A stretch of DNA of 64,000 bases from Rhodobacteraceae bacterium LMO-JJ12 (GTDB taxonomy: Bacteria; Pseudomonadota; Alphaproteobacteria; Rhodobacterales; Rhodobacteraceae): the NCBI GenBank assembly GCA_021555075.1, contig JAKGBX010000001.1:1240001-1304000 (forward strand). The letters are read 5' to 3'. Position 1 is the stretch's first letter. Every line of letters begins with the position of its first letter. This document shows, in pieces, positions 43,031 to 52,610 of this stretch. The notes under the pieces were generated by a model that saw only the letters and a program-made list of their open reading frames with translations, searched no databases and was not told where the DNA came from. The translations under genes were made by a program, and so were the position numbers.

Positions 43031-43426
43031 GGCGGGCGCGCGTCTTGCGCCCGAACAAACCCGAAAAATCGAAAGATTTCGCTGCGTTGCCAGATGACAG
43101 CCGCGCGCGACGGTGTTAGGATGTCGTCAGCCATGCAGAAGACATGGTGCCGAGGGTCGAGCAGAGACCCCGATTTGAAGAAATGAAGTGAACCGCGCGA
43201 GGCTGTTGCGCGCGGGGCGAATCTCTTGTTGTGCGTAGCTGTGCAAAATCCGCAACATCTGGTCAAATCGGCGAAATACCGCGTGAATGAGGCGAAAATA
43301 CCCCCATATTTTGTGGTTTAGGCGTGTTTTTTGGGTGACGTTTTGACCTTCATTCGTTAAGAATGGAGGGATAAGGCAGAAAATCCCGCTCACATGCGGG
43401 GGTCAGACATCAGGCGGACAGCACCC
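43031..43426 (+). promoter_or_regulatory. 396-base ftsA-ftsZ intergenic region with hairpins
   Basis: No gene seen. It begins with a stem CGGGCGC / GCGCCCG (43033-43053), a probable terminator or attenuator after ftsA. A GAAA-tetraloop hairpin AAATC-GAAA-GATTT (43066-43079) follows. One GAATC at 43219 is a GANTC site of the CcrM type. The end holds CCCGC-tcacat-GCGGG (43385-43400) just before the ftsZ ribosome site AGGCGG. An independent ftsZ promoter should lie in the AT-richer part around 43290-43370. Confidence 0.55.
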
Positions 43427-45094
43427 ATGACATTGAACCTCACCATGCCCGGACATGAAGAGTTGAAGCCCCGTATCACCGTTTTCGGCGTGGGCGGCGC
43501 TGGCGGTAATGCGGTTAACAACATGATCGCAAAACAGCTCGACGGGGTCGAGTTTGTTGTTGCCAACACAGATGCGCAGGCGCTTCAGCAGAGCCACTCT
43601 AGCAGCCGCATTCAAATGGGCATCAAGGTGACCGAAGGTTTGGGTGCCGGGGCCAAGGCGACGATCGGGGCGGCCGCTGCGGAGGAGAGCATCGAGCAGA
43701 TCGTTGATCACCTCGCGGGCGCACATATGTGCTTTATCACTGCGGGCATGGGCGGGGGCACCGGGACGGGTGCTGCGCCGATCATTGCGCAGGCGGCACG
43801 CGAATTGGGTGTTCTGACGGTGGGTGTTGTCACCAAGCCGTTCCAGTTTGAGGGCGCCAAGCGGATGAAGCAGGCCGAGGACGGTGTTGAGGCGCTGCAA
43901 AAGGTCGTTGATACGCTGATCATCATTCCTAACCAGAACCTGTTCCGTCTGGCTAATGAAAAAACCACCTTCACCGAGGCGTTCAGCCTGGCCGATGATG
44001 TGCTTTATCAAGGTGTGAAGGGTGTGACCGATCTGATGGTGCGCCCCGGCTTGATTAACCTCGACTTTGCCGACGTGCGCGCCGTGATGGATGAAATGGG
44101 CAAGGCGATGATGGGCACGGGCGAAGCGACGGGCGAAGATCGCGCGACGCAGGCCGCGGAGAAGGCGATTGCCAACCCGCTTCTGGATGAAATCAGCCTG
44201 AAAGGTGCCAAGGGTGTGTTGATCAACATCACCGGCGGGCATGATCTGACGCTGTTTGAGCTGGACGAAGCGGCCAACCGCATCCGCGAAGAAGTGGACG
44301 CGGACGCCAACATCATCGTGGGTTCGACGCTCGACACCGATATGGAAGGCGCAATGCGGGTCAGCGTTGTGGCCACCGGCATCGACGCACGCGACGTGAA
44401 CCTGGATATTCCGGTGCCGCGCCGTTCGCTTGCCCAGCCGCTGAAACAGACGGTTTCTGTAGAAGAAGAAGCGGAAGAGCGGGTGCAGGAAGAGGCCGAA
44501 CCGATGGTTGCCGCCAGCACCCATGAGCCAGAGCTGTTCAGCGATTTTGACAGCCAGAATGCTGCTGCTGAAGAGCAGATGGACGATATCTTTGCCGATG
44601 ACACTGCTGCGGAGGAATATGAGGACGAAGACGGTCTTCCGGCCCCGGCATATCGCCCGCAGGTGGCGGCGTTCCAGCCGCAAACAGATGCAATCGATGC
44701 CGATCCGGAAGAGTTTGTCGCGCCGACCGCCCCGGCACCGGGAACACCGAGCCCCGATGCCATGGCCCGTCTGAGAGCCGCAGTGCAAAACACACCGGGA
44801 GCACGCAGGGTCGAGCAGCAGCCGCAAGCAGCCGCACCGCAACCGCAGGCGCGGCAAGGGCAGGAGGCTGAAAAGCCGCGCTTTGGCATCAATTCGCTTA
44901 TCAACCGGATGACCGGACATGGCACCGAACAGCAGCCGCAGGCGCGCCAGCAGCCGCAAGTTCAGGCCCAGCCGCGCGTTCAGCAACCGACACAATCGGC
45001 CCAGCCGCGGGTGCAGCAAGCGCCCAATCCGGCAGAGGAAGCCGAACAGGAGCGGATTGAAATTCCCGCCTTCCTGCGCCGTCAGGCCAACTGA
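43427..45094 (+). CDS. ftsZ: Cell division GTPase FtsZ
   Basis: A 555-residue tubulin homologue forming the division ring. The GTPase core (residues ~10-325) has [13 protein letters not shown], the tubulin signature [12 protein letters not shown] and [11 protein letters not shown] at the T7 loop. A long Gln/Pro/Ala/Glu-rich linker of about 210 residues follows, typical in length for alphaproteobacteria. The C-terminal conserved peptide EIPAFLRRQ binds FtsA. I start at MTLNLTMPG, eleven codons into the open frame, after AGGCGG. Confidence 0.97.
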   Translation: MTLNLTMPGHEELKPRITVFGVGGAGGNAVNNMIAKQLDGVEFVVANTDAQALQQSHSSSRIQMGIKVTEGLGAGAKATIGAAAAEESIEQIVDHLAGAHMCFITAGMGGGTGTGAAPIIAQAARELGVLTVGVVTKPFQFEGAKRMKQAEDGVEALQKVVDTLIIIPNQNLFRLANEKTTFTEAFSLADDVLYQGVKGVTDLMVRPGLINLDFADVRAVMDEMGKAMMGTGEATGEDRATQAAEKAIANPLLDEISLKGAKGVLINITGGHDLTLFELDEAANRIREEVDADANIIVGSTLDTDMEGAMRVSVVATGIDARDVNLDIPVPRRSLAQPLKQTVSVEEEAEERVQEEAEPMVAASTHEPELFSDFDSQNAAAEEQMDDIFADDTAAEEYEDEDGLPAPAYRPQVAAFQPQTDAIDADPEEFVAPTAPAPGTPSPDAMARLRAAVQNTPGARRVEQQPQAAAPQPQARQGQEAEKPRFGINSLINRMTGHGTEQQPQARQQPQVQAQPRVQQPTQSAQPRVQQAPNPAEEAEQERIEIPAFLRRQAN

Positions 45095-45151
45095 CTGCGG
45101 GCGGAAAACTGCCTGTAAGGTGCCTGCGAACGCGAGCACATAATACACAAG

Positions 45152-45186
45152 AAAGCCCGCCGCTCCTGGTGGGCTTTTCTTGTTTT
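45152..45186 (+). terminator. Rho-independent terminator after ftsZ
   Basis: The stem AAAGCCCGCC / GGTGGGCTTT (one G-T pair) with a 6-base loop is followed by TCTTGTTTT. Confidence 0.85.
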
Positions 45187-45336
45187 ACAGGGGTTTACGG
45201 GGTGACGTGGCGGTAAACCGCCGGGCAAAAGCCAAACATTACAAGGCCGTTGCAAAGCGTGAATTGAGACGCGAGGGGCCATATATTATTGTCTGCGGTA
45301 ACAGCAGGAGAATTCCTGTGCAGACCGAGGTGCAGA

Positions 45337-46257
45337 GTGCAGACGACGATCAAATCAGCGGTGGCATTTCAAGGTGTGGGGCTGCATTCCGGCAAACCCG
45401 CGCGCTTGGTGATTCACCCGGCCTCGGCTGAGCATGGCATCTGGTTCAAGCGAAGCGATATTCATCTGGGTGACCGGTTGGTTCCGGCGCGCTGGAATGT
45501 TGTCAATCAGACGCCGCTTTGCACCCGGATCGAAAATGCGCAGGGTGTCAGTGTTTCCACAATCGAACACGTGATGGCGGCCTTGGCGGGGTGCGGTGTC
45601 TATAATGCGCTAATTGAAATTGACGGGCCGGAAGTGCCGATCCTTGATGGCAGTGCAGCGGCGTTTGTGCGTGGGATCCTGTCGCGTGGGATCGTGCAGT
45701 TGAACGCGCCGGTGCGGGCAATCGAAATCCTGCAAGCTGTTGAAGTGCGCAACGGCGATGCCTGGGCCCGGCTTGAGCCGAGCGAAACCCTGACGATTGA
45801 TTTTTCCATCGAGTTTGATGACGCGGCCATCGGGACGCAGCGCAAGGTGCTGAACATGTCCAACGGATCGTTCGTGCGCGAACTCTGCGATAGCCGCACT
45901 TTCTGCCGTCAGGCCGATGTCGATGCGATGCGCGCGCAGGGGCTGGCTCTGGGGGGAACGCTGGAAAATGCTGTGGTCGTAGATGGCGAGGAAGTTCTGT
46001 CGCCGGGTGGATTGCGCCATAGCGACGAAGCGGTGCGTCACAAGATGCTTGATGCGCTGGGCGATCTGGCGCTGGCTGGGGCGCCGATTATCGGGGCCTA
46101 TACTGGGCACCGTGCCGGTCATGCACTGACCAATGACCTGTTGCACAAGCTGATGCAGACACCGGGCGCGTTCCGCATGATCGTGTGCGATGCCGAGATT
46201 TCGGCGCAGTTGCCGGGGGCCGGGGTGCATCTGGACGAATTGACCGCAGTGGCCTGA
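45337..46257 (+). CDS. lpxC: UDP-3-O-acyl-N-acetylglucosamine deacetylase LpxC
   Basis: A 306-residue zinc deacetylase for the committed step of lipid A synthesis. The N-terminus QTTIKSAVAFQGVGLHSGKP is standard. Zinc ligands are in STIEHVMAAL and DEAVRHKMLDALGDLAL, the catalytic Glu in GPEVPILDGS, and the C-terminal His in YTGHRAGHAL. I start at a GTG after GAGGTGCAGA, which gives the standard ~305-residue length; upstream codons have no homology. Confidence 0.95.
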   Translation: MQTTIKSAVAFQGVGLHSGKPARLVIHPASAEHGIWFKRSDIHLGDRLVPARWNVVNQTPLCTRIENAQGVSVSTIEHVMAALAGCGVYNALIEIDGPEVPILDGSAAAFVRGILSRGIVQLNAPVRAIEILQAVEVRNGDAWARLEPSETLTIDFSIEFDDAAIGTQRKVLNMSNGSFVRELCDSRTFCRQADVDAMRAQGLALGGTLENAVVVDGEEVLSPGGLRHSDEAVRHKMLDALGDLALAGAPIIGAYTGHRAGHALTNDLLHKLMQTPGAFRMIVCDAEISAQLPGAGVHLDELTAVA

Positions 46258-46326
46258 GCCAACACAGTTTCGATGAGAGTGACGCGGGATTTCCCGGGGA
46301 AATGAAGGACATGGGCAAATAGAAAG

Positions 46327-46351
46327 CGTCTTTGGGCGTCAAAGACGTTTT
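46327..46351 (+). terminator. Rho-independent terminator after lpxC
   Basis: The perfect 8-bp stem CGTCTTTG / CAAAGACG with a 5-base loop is followed by TTTT. Confidence 0.75.
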
Positions 46352-46432
46352 GCACCGGAATTTTCTGTGCTAAGGCAGTGTCAAAGAGGGCGGGCAGCCC
46401 TGAGTTTGGTCTAACGAAGGGTAAGATCGGGC

Positions 46433-47287
46433 ATGACAGGCGGCGGAATCCGGGCAAGTGTGCTGAGCGCGGCTCTGGCAACAACGGTGCTGTTGTCGGG
46501 CTGTGGAGGAACAGCCGACGCGGTGCGCCGTGGCGATGTTCCGATCGAAAGTTTTACAGCCGAACAGATTTATGAACGTGGTGAATACGAACTGAACCGG
46601 CGTCAGTCCGGAGAGGCGGCGCATTACTTTGGTGAGGTGGAGCGGCTTTATCCCTATTCTGATTGGGCCAAGCGCAGTCTGATCATGCAGGCCTATGCCT
46701 TCCATCAGGACAAGGATTACGAGAATAGCCGCGCCAGTGCGCAGCGCTATATCGAATTTTATCCGACGGATGATGATGCCGCTTATGCGCAATACCTGCT
46801 GGCGCTGAGCTATTACGACCAGATTGACGAAGTGGGCCGCGATCAGGGTTTGACCTTTCAGGCGCTTCAGGCGCTTCGCGTTGTAATCGAACGCTATCCC
46901 GACAGCGAATATGCCCGTTCGGCAGTTTTGAAATTCGATCTGGCCTTTGACCATCTGGCGGCCAAGGAAATGGAAATCGGGCGCTATTATCTGCGCCGCG
47001 ATCACTATCCTGCGGCGATCAACCGATTCCGCGTGGTGGTAGAAGACTTCCAGACCACGACCCACACGGCCGAAGCGCTGCATCGGTTGGTTGAGGCCTA
47101 TCTGTCTCTGGGGCTGACTGACGAGGCGCAAACCGCCGGGGCGATTCTGGGCCATAACTTCCGCGGCACCGAATGGTATGAGGACAGCTACAAACTGTTG
47201 ACCGGACAGGGGCTTGAGATGAAAGCTTTTGGCGACAACTGGTTGCGGAAGGTCTATCGCCAGATGATCAAGGGGCAGTGGTTGTAG
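46433..47287 (+). CDS. bamD: Outer-membrane assembly lipoprotein BamD
   Basis: A 284-residue lipoprotein of the BAM complex that folds outer-membrane beta-barrels. The lipobox is TTVLLSGC. Five TPR-like helical repeats follow (YERGEYELNRRQSGEAAHYF; AYAQYLLALSYYDQI; FRVVVEDFQTTTHTAEALHR). The order lpxC-bamD-recN is common in alphaproteobacteria. Confidence 0.95.
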   Translation: MTGGGIRASVLSAALATTVLLSGCGGTADAVRRGDVPIESFTAEQIYERGEYELNRRQSGEAAHYFGEVERLYPYSDWAKRSLIMQAYAFHQDKDYENSRASAQRYIEFYPTDDDAAYAQYLLALSYYDQIDEVGRDQGLTFQALQALRVVIERYPDSEYARSAVLKFDLAFDHLAAKEMEIGRYYLRRDHYPAAINRFRVVVEDFQTTTHTAEALHRLVEAYLSLGLTDEAQTAGAILGHNFRGTEWYEDSYKLLTGQGLEMKAFGDNWLRKVYRQMIKGQWL

Positions 47288-47299
47288 CCTATGGGGGTT

Positions 47300-47326
47300 G
47301 GTGGGCAAATAGCCCACCTTACGAGG
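47300..47326 (+). repeat. Hairpin + TTACGAGG element before recN
   Basis: The perfect stem GGTGGGC-aaata-GCCCACC is followed by TTACGAGG, with GAGG eight bases before the recN ATG. It is the second copy of the element before murG. Confidence 0.6.
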
Positions 47327-47333
47327 CGATCTG

Positions 47334-48986
47334 ATGCTGCGCAGCCTTGAAATACACGACATGTTGATCATTGATCGGTTGGAGCTGGAGTTCCAGCCGG
47401 GTCTCAACGTGTTGACCGGGGAGACCGGGGCGGGGAAATCGATACTGCTCGACTCGCTGGGGTTTGTTCTGGGCTGGCGTGGGCGCGCCGAATTGGTGCG
47501 TGCGGGCGCCGAACAGGGCGAGGTGATTGCCGAATTCGCGTTGCCGGAAGGTCATGCCGCGCATGGTGTTCTGGAGGAGGCCGGATTACCGGGTGGTTCA
47601 GAATTGATCCTGCGACGGGTCAATGGGCGCGACGGGCGCAAGACCGCTTGGGTCAATGATCGGCGCTGTTCGGGTGAAATTCTGCGGCAATTGTCAGATG
47701 TGTTGGTGGAATTGCACGGCCAGCATGATGATCGAGGACTGCTTAATCCGCGTGGACATCGCGCGCTTTTGGATAGTTTTGCAGGTGTGGAAGGTGACTT
47801 GGAGGCGCTAAGCAAGCTCTGGTCTGAGCGGTCCAAGGCTCTGAAATTGCTTGAGAAGGCCGAAACCGAGCTGGCCAGGATGCGGGCGGAGGAAGATTAT
47901 CTGCGCCATGCGGTGGACGAGTTGGATGTGCTTGATCCGCAACCGGGAGAGGACGCCGAACTGGACGCGGCGCGCCGTCGGATGCAGGCGGCCGAGCGGA
48001 CGCGCGAGGATATCACCAAGGCGCTTTCGGCGCTGGTGGCCTCTGATGGCGGAGCCGAGTCGACGACAGGCGATGCGATGCGTTGGCTTGAGCAGGTGAC
48101 AGGGGATCTGGACGGGTTGCTGGATGCGCCACTTGAGGCGTTGGGGCGGGCGCTGAATGAATTGGCGGAAGCGGGAGACGGTATCTCGCGCGCTCTGGAG
48201 GCATTGGATTTCGAGCCACATGCGCTGGAGGCCTGTGAGGAGCGGCTTTTTGCCATTCGCGGGCTGGCGCGTAAGCATGATGTGCAGCCTGATGCATTGG
48301 GCGAGTTTGCCGAGGCGTTGCGCGGGCGGCTGGAGGCGCTTGATCAGGGCGATGCGGATTTGGCCGCGCTGAAGAAGGCGGCGAAGGCGGCAGAGGCAGC
48401 GTATGAGAATGCGGCGCAGGCGCTTCGTGGGCGGCGCCTGGAGGCGGCGGTAAATCTTGATGCGGCGGTGATGCGTGAGTTGGCGCCGTTGAAAATGGAA
48501 CGGGCGGTTTTCACCACATTGATGGAGGAGGCGGCGCCCGGCCCCGAGGGGGTCGACACGGTGCAGTTCACCGTGGCCACCAATCCGGGCGCGCCAGCCG
48601 GACCGCTGGGCAAGATCGCTTCAGGCGGGGAGTTGAGCCGGTTTCTTCTAGCGCTGAAGGCAAGCTTGTCAGAGCGTAATCCGGGCGCGACGATGATCTT
48701 TGATGAAATCGACCGGGGTGTTGGTGGGGCGACGGCAGATGCGGTGGGGCGCAGGCTGGCTGCGTTGGCTGACGGGGCGCAGGTTCTGGTCGTGACCCAT
48801 TCGCCGCAGGTTGCCGCATTGGCCGGGCATCATTGGCGGGTGGAAAAGCGGGTGTCGGACGGAGTTACGCTCTCGACGGTGGTGCCGCTTGATTCGCAGG
48901 CGCGGGTTGATGAAATCGCCAGGATGCTGTCGGGCGATGTCATCACGCAAGAGGCGCGCGCGGCGGCAGAACGGCTGATGGGCTAG
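47334..48986 (+). CDS. recN: DNA repair protein RecN
   Basis: A 550-residue SMC-like ATPase for double-strand break repair. Walker A GETGAGKSILLDSLGF is near residue 30. Two coiled-coil arms (residues ~160-230 and 290-380, e.g. ELARMRAEEDYLRH) flank the tip. The signature KIASGGELSRFLLAL and Walker B TMIFDEIDRGVGG are near the end. It is preceded by the hairpin/ribosome-site element. Confidence 0.96.
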   Translation: MLRSLEIHDMLIIDRLELEFQPGLNVLTGETGAGKSILLDSLGFVLGWRGRAELVRAGAEQGEVIAEFALPEGHAAHGVLEEAGLPGGSELILRRVNGRDGRKTAWVNDRRCSGEILRQLSDVLVELHGQHDDRGLLNPRGHRALLDSFAGVEGDLEALSKLWSERSKALKLLEKAETELARMRAEEDYLRHAVDELDVLDPQPGEDAELDAARRRMQAAERTREDITKALSALVASDGGAESTTGDAMRWLEQVTGDLDGLLDAPLEALGRALNELAEAGDGISRALEALDFEPHALEACEERLFAIRGLARKHDVQPDALGEFAEALRGRLEALDQGDADLAALKKAAKAAEAAYENAAQALRGRRLEAAVNLDAAVMRELAPLKMERAVFTTLMEEAAPGPEGVDTVQFTVATNPGAPAGPLGKIASGGELSRFLLALKASLSERNPGATMIFDEIDRGVGGATADAVGRRLAALADGAQVLVVTHSPQVAALAGHHWRVEKRVSDGVTLSTVVPLDSQARVDEIARMLSGDVITQEARAAAERLMG

Positions 48987-49271
48987 GTCCGTTGGCGGGT
49001 CGAATGCCGCGCCTTTGGACAAGAAACGTCTCTTCAAACAAGAAACGACCCCGCACCGGATACCGCTAATATAACGCGGCAGGGCCGATGCGGGGCCTGG
49101 TTAATTTCCATCCGCTTTCGCGTCCGGTTTATGTCGCACCCCCCGAGGAAAACCCTGTAGATGCCCTTAGAAATATGACCTCTGGCCCGAAGGCGATTGA
49201 AATACTATGCGACTCAGAGTGCCATTGTTGCGTCATCCTGTCATACCCCATTTGTGGTAGGGCAGAGATTT
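48987..49271. other. Structured intergenic region after recN
   Basis: No convincing gene. ACAAGAAACG occurs twice, 19 bases apart (49019 and 49038). A CCCCGCA / TGCGGGG stem (49049-49055 with 49089-49095) encloses a small CCGC/GCGG hairpin and could end recN transcription. The distal part is AT-richer. The next gene is convergent. Confidence 0.45.
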
Positions 49272-51047
49272 TCAGAGAAATTTCTCCATTACATCAATAA
49301 CATCGCGCCATTTCTTGAAAAAGATCAACTGGCCTGCGTCGTCGTGAACAATGAACTCAACCCAGGGGTAATCCTCTTGAAACTCGTACAGCGTCTCTGA
49401 CGGGGTCTGCGGATCTTGCAGGCCATTGAAGAAAATAACCGGGCAGCGCCCTTCAATTCGGCGAACCGGGCCGCTCCAGTCGGTGGTTTCCTGCTCGGTT
49501 ACTTCGGCGGCGAAAGTGGCGTGGGCGGTGTGATCTTTTGATAGGCTGACCTCTGAGCCGACCGCCATGGCCTCGAACACCTCTGGCATGTCGAATGTTT
49601 CAACATCAGCGGGGCTGTCGCCATAGACAGCTTGGAGAAATCGGCGCTTGCCCAGCTTTCGGGCGAGGGCGAATCCGGCCTTGACCATGAAGGGTAGCAG
49701 ATGCGGCGTATAGTGAGCGCCGGCCAGGATAAAGCGATGCCATTTGTGCATCCGCTCGTATTGTTCGGGGCGCGAGATCGGCAGGATGCCTGCACAGGCG
49801 ATCATTGCGGTGACGCGTTCGGGGTAACGATCATGGAAATGAGCCGAGAAGTAAAAGTCACCCCCCATGCTGAGGAATGGGCAGGCGGCGACACCAAGAT
49901 GATCGAGCAGGTGGGCGTAGTCTTCAATGATGGTTTTGCTAAGCAGAGTACCACGCGGCAGGGGGGTGGATTGGCCGAAGCCTGGGCGCACCGGGACGAT
50001 CACCTTGATCTTGCGTCGCAAGGCTTCGCGTTCGGCCGACGCGGGCCAGCGGGTGAGGCCGTAATCCTGTGGGCCGAAAAGGCAGGGACGCCCGGTGGGA
50101 TCGCCCAGCACGAGATAGTCGAAGCGGCGGCCATCGGGCAGGCTGAGGGTGTGGAATGGGCGGGGCGCCAGCGTTTTGAACCCCTTGCTTTCGCCGGAAA
50201 TGGGGGCGGCGGTGGCCTGGGTGAAATTGGCGATGTCCATTGTCGAGAGGGTCAAGCGGATGAGCTCGGCCTGACTGCGGGTTTCGGTCTTGGACATTAC
50301 CGATTTGAGCTGGGCGCGCACGGTGTCGACAGTGCGCCCACGCATCCGTGCGATATCGCTGACACTGTGGCATTCCGAAAGGGCGCGCAGCACTTCTATT
50401 TCGGCCTTCGTCAGGTTGAAGCCGGAAGCAAGAAAACTCTCGAACCCGGCGGGCCAGGTCAGCTCGGACGTGACCGAGATGACGAAAGGTGGCTTGTTTT
50501 CGGGGCGCAGCAGGCGAAGTTGCATCAGGATCAATCGCGGGTTGCTCTTGAGGCGGGCGCGAAATAGCAGCGGATCGTTGCGGTTTGAATCGAAAAGACG
50601 CGTGATCTGTTCTGCCAGCGCCTCGCAATCCTCGGTTTCGAGCGGCAGAGCCGAGAGAGGCGCGCCGGAGGCAAGGCCAAGCGCGCCTGTAGCGGGCGGG
50701 TTGACGGCGCCGATCGTGAGATCGCGGCGGATCGTGAAACTGGCGGCGTTGTCAAATTGCGCGACCATGAATTCAGGCGTGCCGTCATCGTGGGCAGCGG
50801 TGTTGAGACCGTCGAGCACCTTGGAGGCACGGCGAAAATGGGTTTCGAAATCAATCGCAGTGAGGGCGATGGGTGTGTCGACCCCCTGAGCCCGCCGATA
50901 GGGGCTGATCATGTTTTCCCATTGATCGAGCAGTTCTTCATAACGTGCGGGATCAATGGCAACTTCATAGAGGCGGTCAATCACTTCCTGCGCGAGGAGG
51001 TTCGGATTGCCTTGGCCCTTCTTCCCGGGTGGGGATTTGACATTCAT
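49272..51047 (-). CDS. LuxR-type HTH regulator fused to an alpha/beta-hydrolase fold (probably non-catalytic)
   Basis: A 591-residue two-part protein. Residues 1-200 may hold a PAS-like domain. A LuxR-type HTH lies at about 207-270 (FNLTKAEIEVLRALSECHSV; TVDTVRAQLKSVMSKTETRS). Residues ~290-591 form an alpha/beta-hydrolase domain: VRPGFGQS, the elbow FLSMGGD retaining Ser, and the acid region GLQDPQTP. The position of the catalytic His, near the C-terminus, reads DDAGQLIFF, with Gln in place of His, so the hydrolase is probably a ligand-binding sensor. It likely regulates transcription in response to a small molecule; target genes unknown. Confidence 0.82.
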   Translation of the reverse strand: MNVKSPPGKKGQGNPNLLAQEVIDRLYEVAIDPARYEELLDQWENMISPYRRAQGVDTPIALTAIDFETHFRRASKVLDGLNTAAHDDGTPEFMVAQFDNAASFTIRRDLTIGAVNPPATGALGLASGAPLSALPLETEDCEALAEQITRLFDSNRNDPLLFRARLKSNPRLILMQLRLLRPENKPPFVISVTSELTWPAGFESFLASGFNLTKAEIEVLRALSECHSVSDIARMRGRTVDTVRAQLKSVMSKTETRSQAELIRLTLSTMDIANFTQATAAPISGESKGFKTLAPRPFHTLSLPDGRRFDYLVLGDPTGRPCLFGPQDYGLTRWPASAEREALRRKIKVIVPVRPGFGQSTPLPRGTLLSKTIIEDYAHLLDHLGVAACPFLSMGGDFYFSAHFHDRYPERVTAMIACAGILPISRPEQYERMHKWHRFILAGAHYTPHLLPFMVKAGFALARKLGKRRFLQAVYGDSPADVETFDMPEVFEAMAVGSEVSLSKDHTAHATFAAEVTEQETTDWSGPVRRIEGRCPVIFFNGLQDPQTPSETLYEFQEDYPWVEFIVHDDAGQLIFFKKWRDVIDVMEKFL

Positions 51048-51130
51048 AATGCAGTGTCGTGGTTTTTGACCCGCCGGTCAAGTTACCGGCGTGGGGTTGC
51101 GCGGAGCAAGTGAAGACAAGCGTTAAGTGG

Positions 51131-52507
51131 TCAGTTTTGCGGCGGTACCAGTTTGCCGGGGTTCATGATATTGTCAGGATCAAGGGCTTGTTTGATGGCC
51201 CCCATCACCCCCCAGGCATCGCCATGTTCAAGCGCCATATAGTCGAGCTTGCCAATGCCGATGCCGTGTTCGCCGGTGGCGGTGCCACCCATCGCAAGGC
51301 CGCGTTCGACCATGCGGTTAGAGGCGGCTTTGACACGCTTGAGAGCGTCCGGGTCGGCGGGGTCGAACATGATGACCGAGTGAAAATTGCCATCCCCGAC
51401 ATGCCCGAGGATGGGGCCATAGAGCCCGGAATCGGCAAGATCGGCGGCAGTTTCGTTGATCGCATCGGCCAGCCGCGAAATCGGCACGCAGACATCCGTG
51501 ACCAGAGATTTCCAGCCGGGTCGCGCACCAAAGATCGCATAGGCGCCGTTGTGGCGCATGGTCCAGAGGGCATTGCGATCTTCGGGGCGTGTGGCCCAGT
51601 CAAAGCCGTGGCCATTATGGTCGGCAATGATTGCGCCGAAGGTCTCGGCCATCTCCTCGACGCCGGAGGTTGAGCCGTGGAATTCGACCATCAGATGCGG
51701 GGCATTTGGCATTTCGGCCCCGGCATAGGCATTGAAAGCGCGCACCGTTTCGGCATCGAGAAGTTCGATCCGGGCCATCGACAGGCCCATCTGGATCGTG
51801 TCGATCACGGCGCGCACGGCGTCGTCGACCGTATCGAACGCGCAGATCGCGGCGGTGATCGCTTCGGGCTGACCATGAAGTTTCAGCGTCAGTTCGGTGA
51901 CTAGGGCAAGGGTGCCTTCGGAGCCGACCAGAAGGGCGGTGAGATCATAGCCGGCGGAGGATTTGCGCGCGCGGCTTCCGGTGCGGATGATGCGACCGTC
52001 GGCCAGCACCGCCTCGAACCCCAGAACATTGTCGCGCATGGTGCCATAGCGCACCGCCGTGGTGCCCGAGGCGCGGGTCATTGCCATGCCCCCGAGCGAG
52101 GCGTTGGCGCCGGGATCGACCGGGAAGAACAGGCCGGTGGCGCGCAGCTCGTCATTCAGGCCCTCGCGGGTGAGACCGGGCTGCACCGCGACATCCATGT
52201 CGCCCTGACGCAGATCGAGCAGTTTGTTCATGCGCGAAAAATCGACCACCACGCCGCCAGAAATCGCCTGAGACTGACCTTCGAGAGAGGTGCCCGTGCC
52301 CCAGCCGACCACAGGAACGCGGTGGCGCGCACAGATTTTCACCAGCTCGGAAACCTCAAGCGTCGACTCCGGGTAGGCCACCGCATCGGGCGGCGCCATT
52401 GGAAACCAGGTCTCCGAACGGCCATGCTGTTCGAGATCGGGCTTGGAGCGGCTCAATCGTTGGCCTAGTAATGTTGACAAATCGTCTAATGCGTCTTGGA
52501 TGCGCAT
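51131..52507 (-). CDS. FAD-linked oxidase, D-lactate dehydrogenase (cytochrome)/GlcD type
   Basis: A 458-residue flavoenzyme of the VAO/PCMH family. The FAD-binding PP-loop region is VVGWGTGTSLEGQSQ, with PGANASLGGMAMTRASGTTA and VGSEGTLALVTELTLKL following. The C-terminal catalytic part has GHVGDGNFHSVIMF and TGEHGIGIGKLDYM. It probably oxidises D-lactate or another 2-hydroxyacid and passes electrons to quinone or cytochrome c. Glycolate oxidase subunits GlcE/GlcF are not adjacent, which favours the single-subunit D-lactate type. Confidence 0.88.
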   Translation of the reverse strand: MRIQDALDDLSTLLGQRLSRSKPDLEQHGRSETWFPMAPPDAVAYPESTLEVSELVKICARHRVPVVGWGTGTSLEGQSQAISGGVVVDFSRMNKLLDLRQGDMDVAVQPGLTREGLNDELRATGLFFPVDPGANASLGGMAMTRASGTTAVRYGTMRDNVLGFEAVLADGRIIRTGSRARKSSAGYDLTALLVGSEGTLALVTELTLKLHGQPEAITAAICAFDTVDDAVRAVIDTIQMGLSMARIELLDAETVRAFNAYAGAEMPNAPHLMVEFHGSTSGVEEMAETFGAIIADHNGHGFDWATRPEDRNALWTMRHNGAYAIFGARPGWKSLVTDVCVPISRLADAINETAADLADSGLYGPILGHVGDGNFHSVIMFDPADPDALKRVKAASNRMVERGLAMGGTATGEHGIGIGKLDYMALEHGDAWGVMGAIKQALDPDNIMNPGKLVPPQN

Positions 52508-52610
52508 CGTTCCCCCCGGTGGATGCCTGTTGCAAACTCTAGGGCAAGCGGCGGGTCTGGGGAAGAGGAGGTGTTTTCATTTTGACTAAAATCCGAGGCA
52601 ATTGGTCGGC

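Noticed and set aside
43290-43400. CtrA binding site upstream of ftsZ
   Set aside because: Only a single TTAA half-site is visible; no TTAA-N7-TTAA pair.
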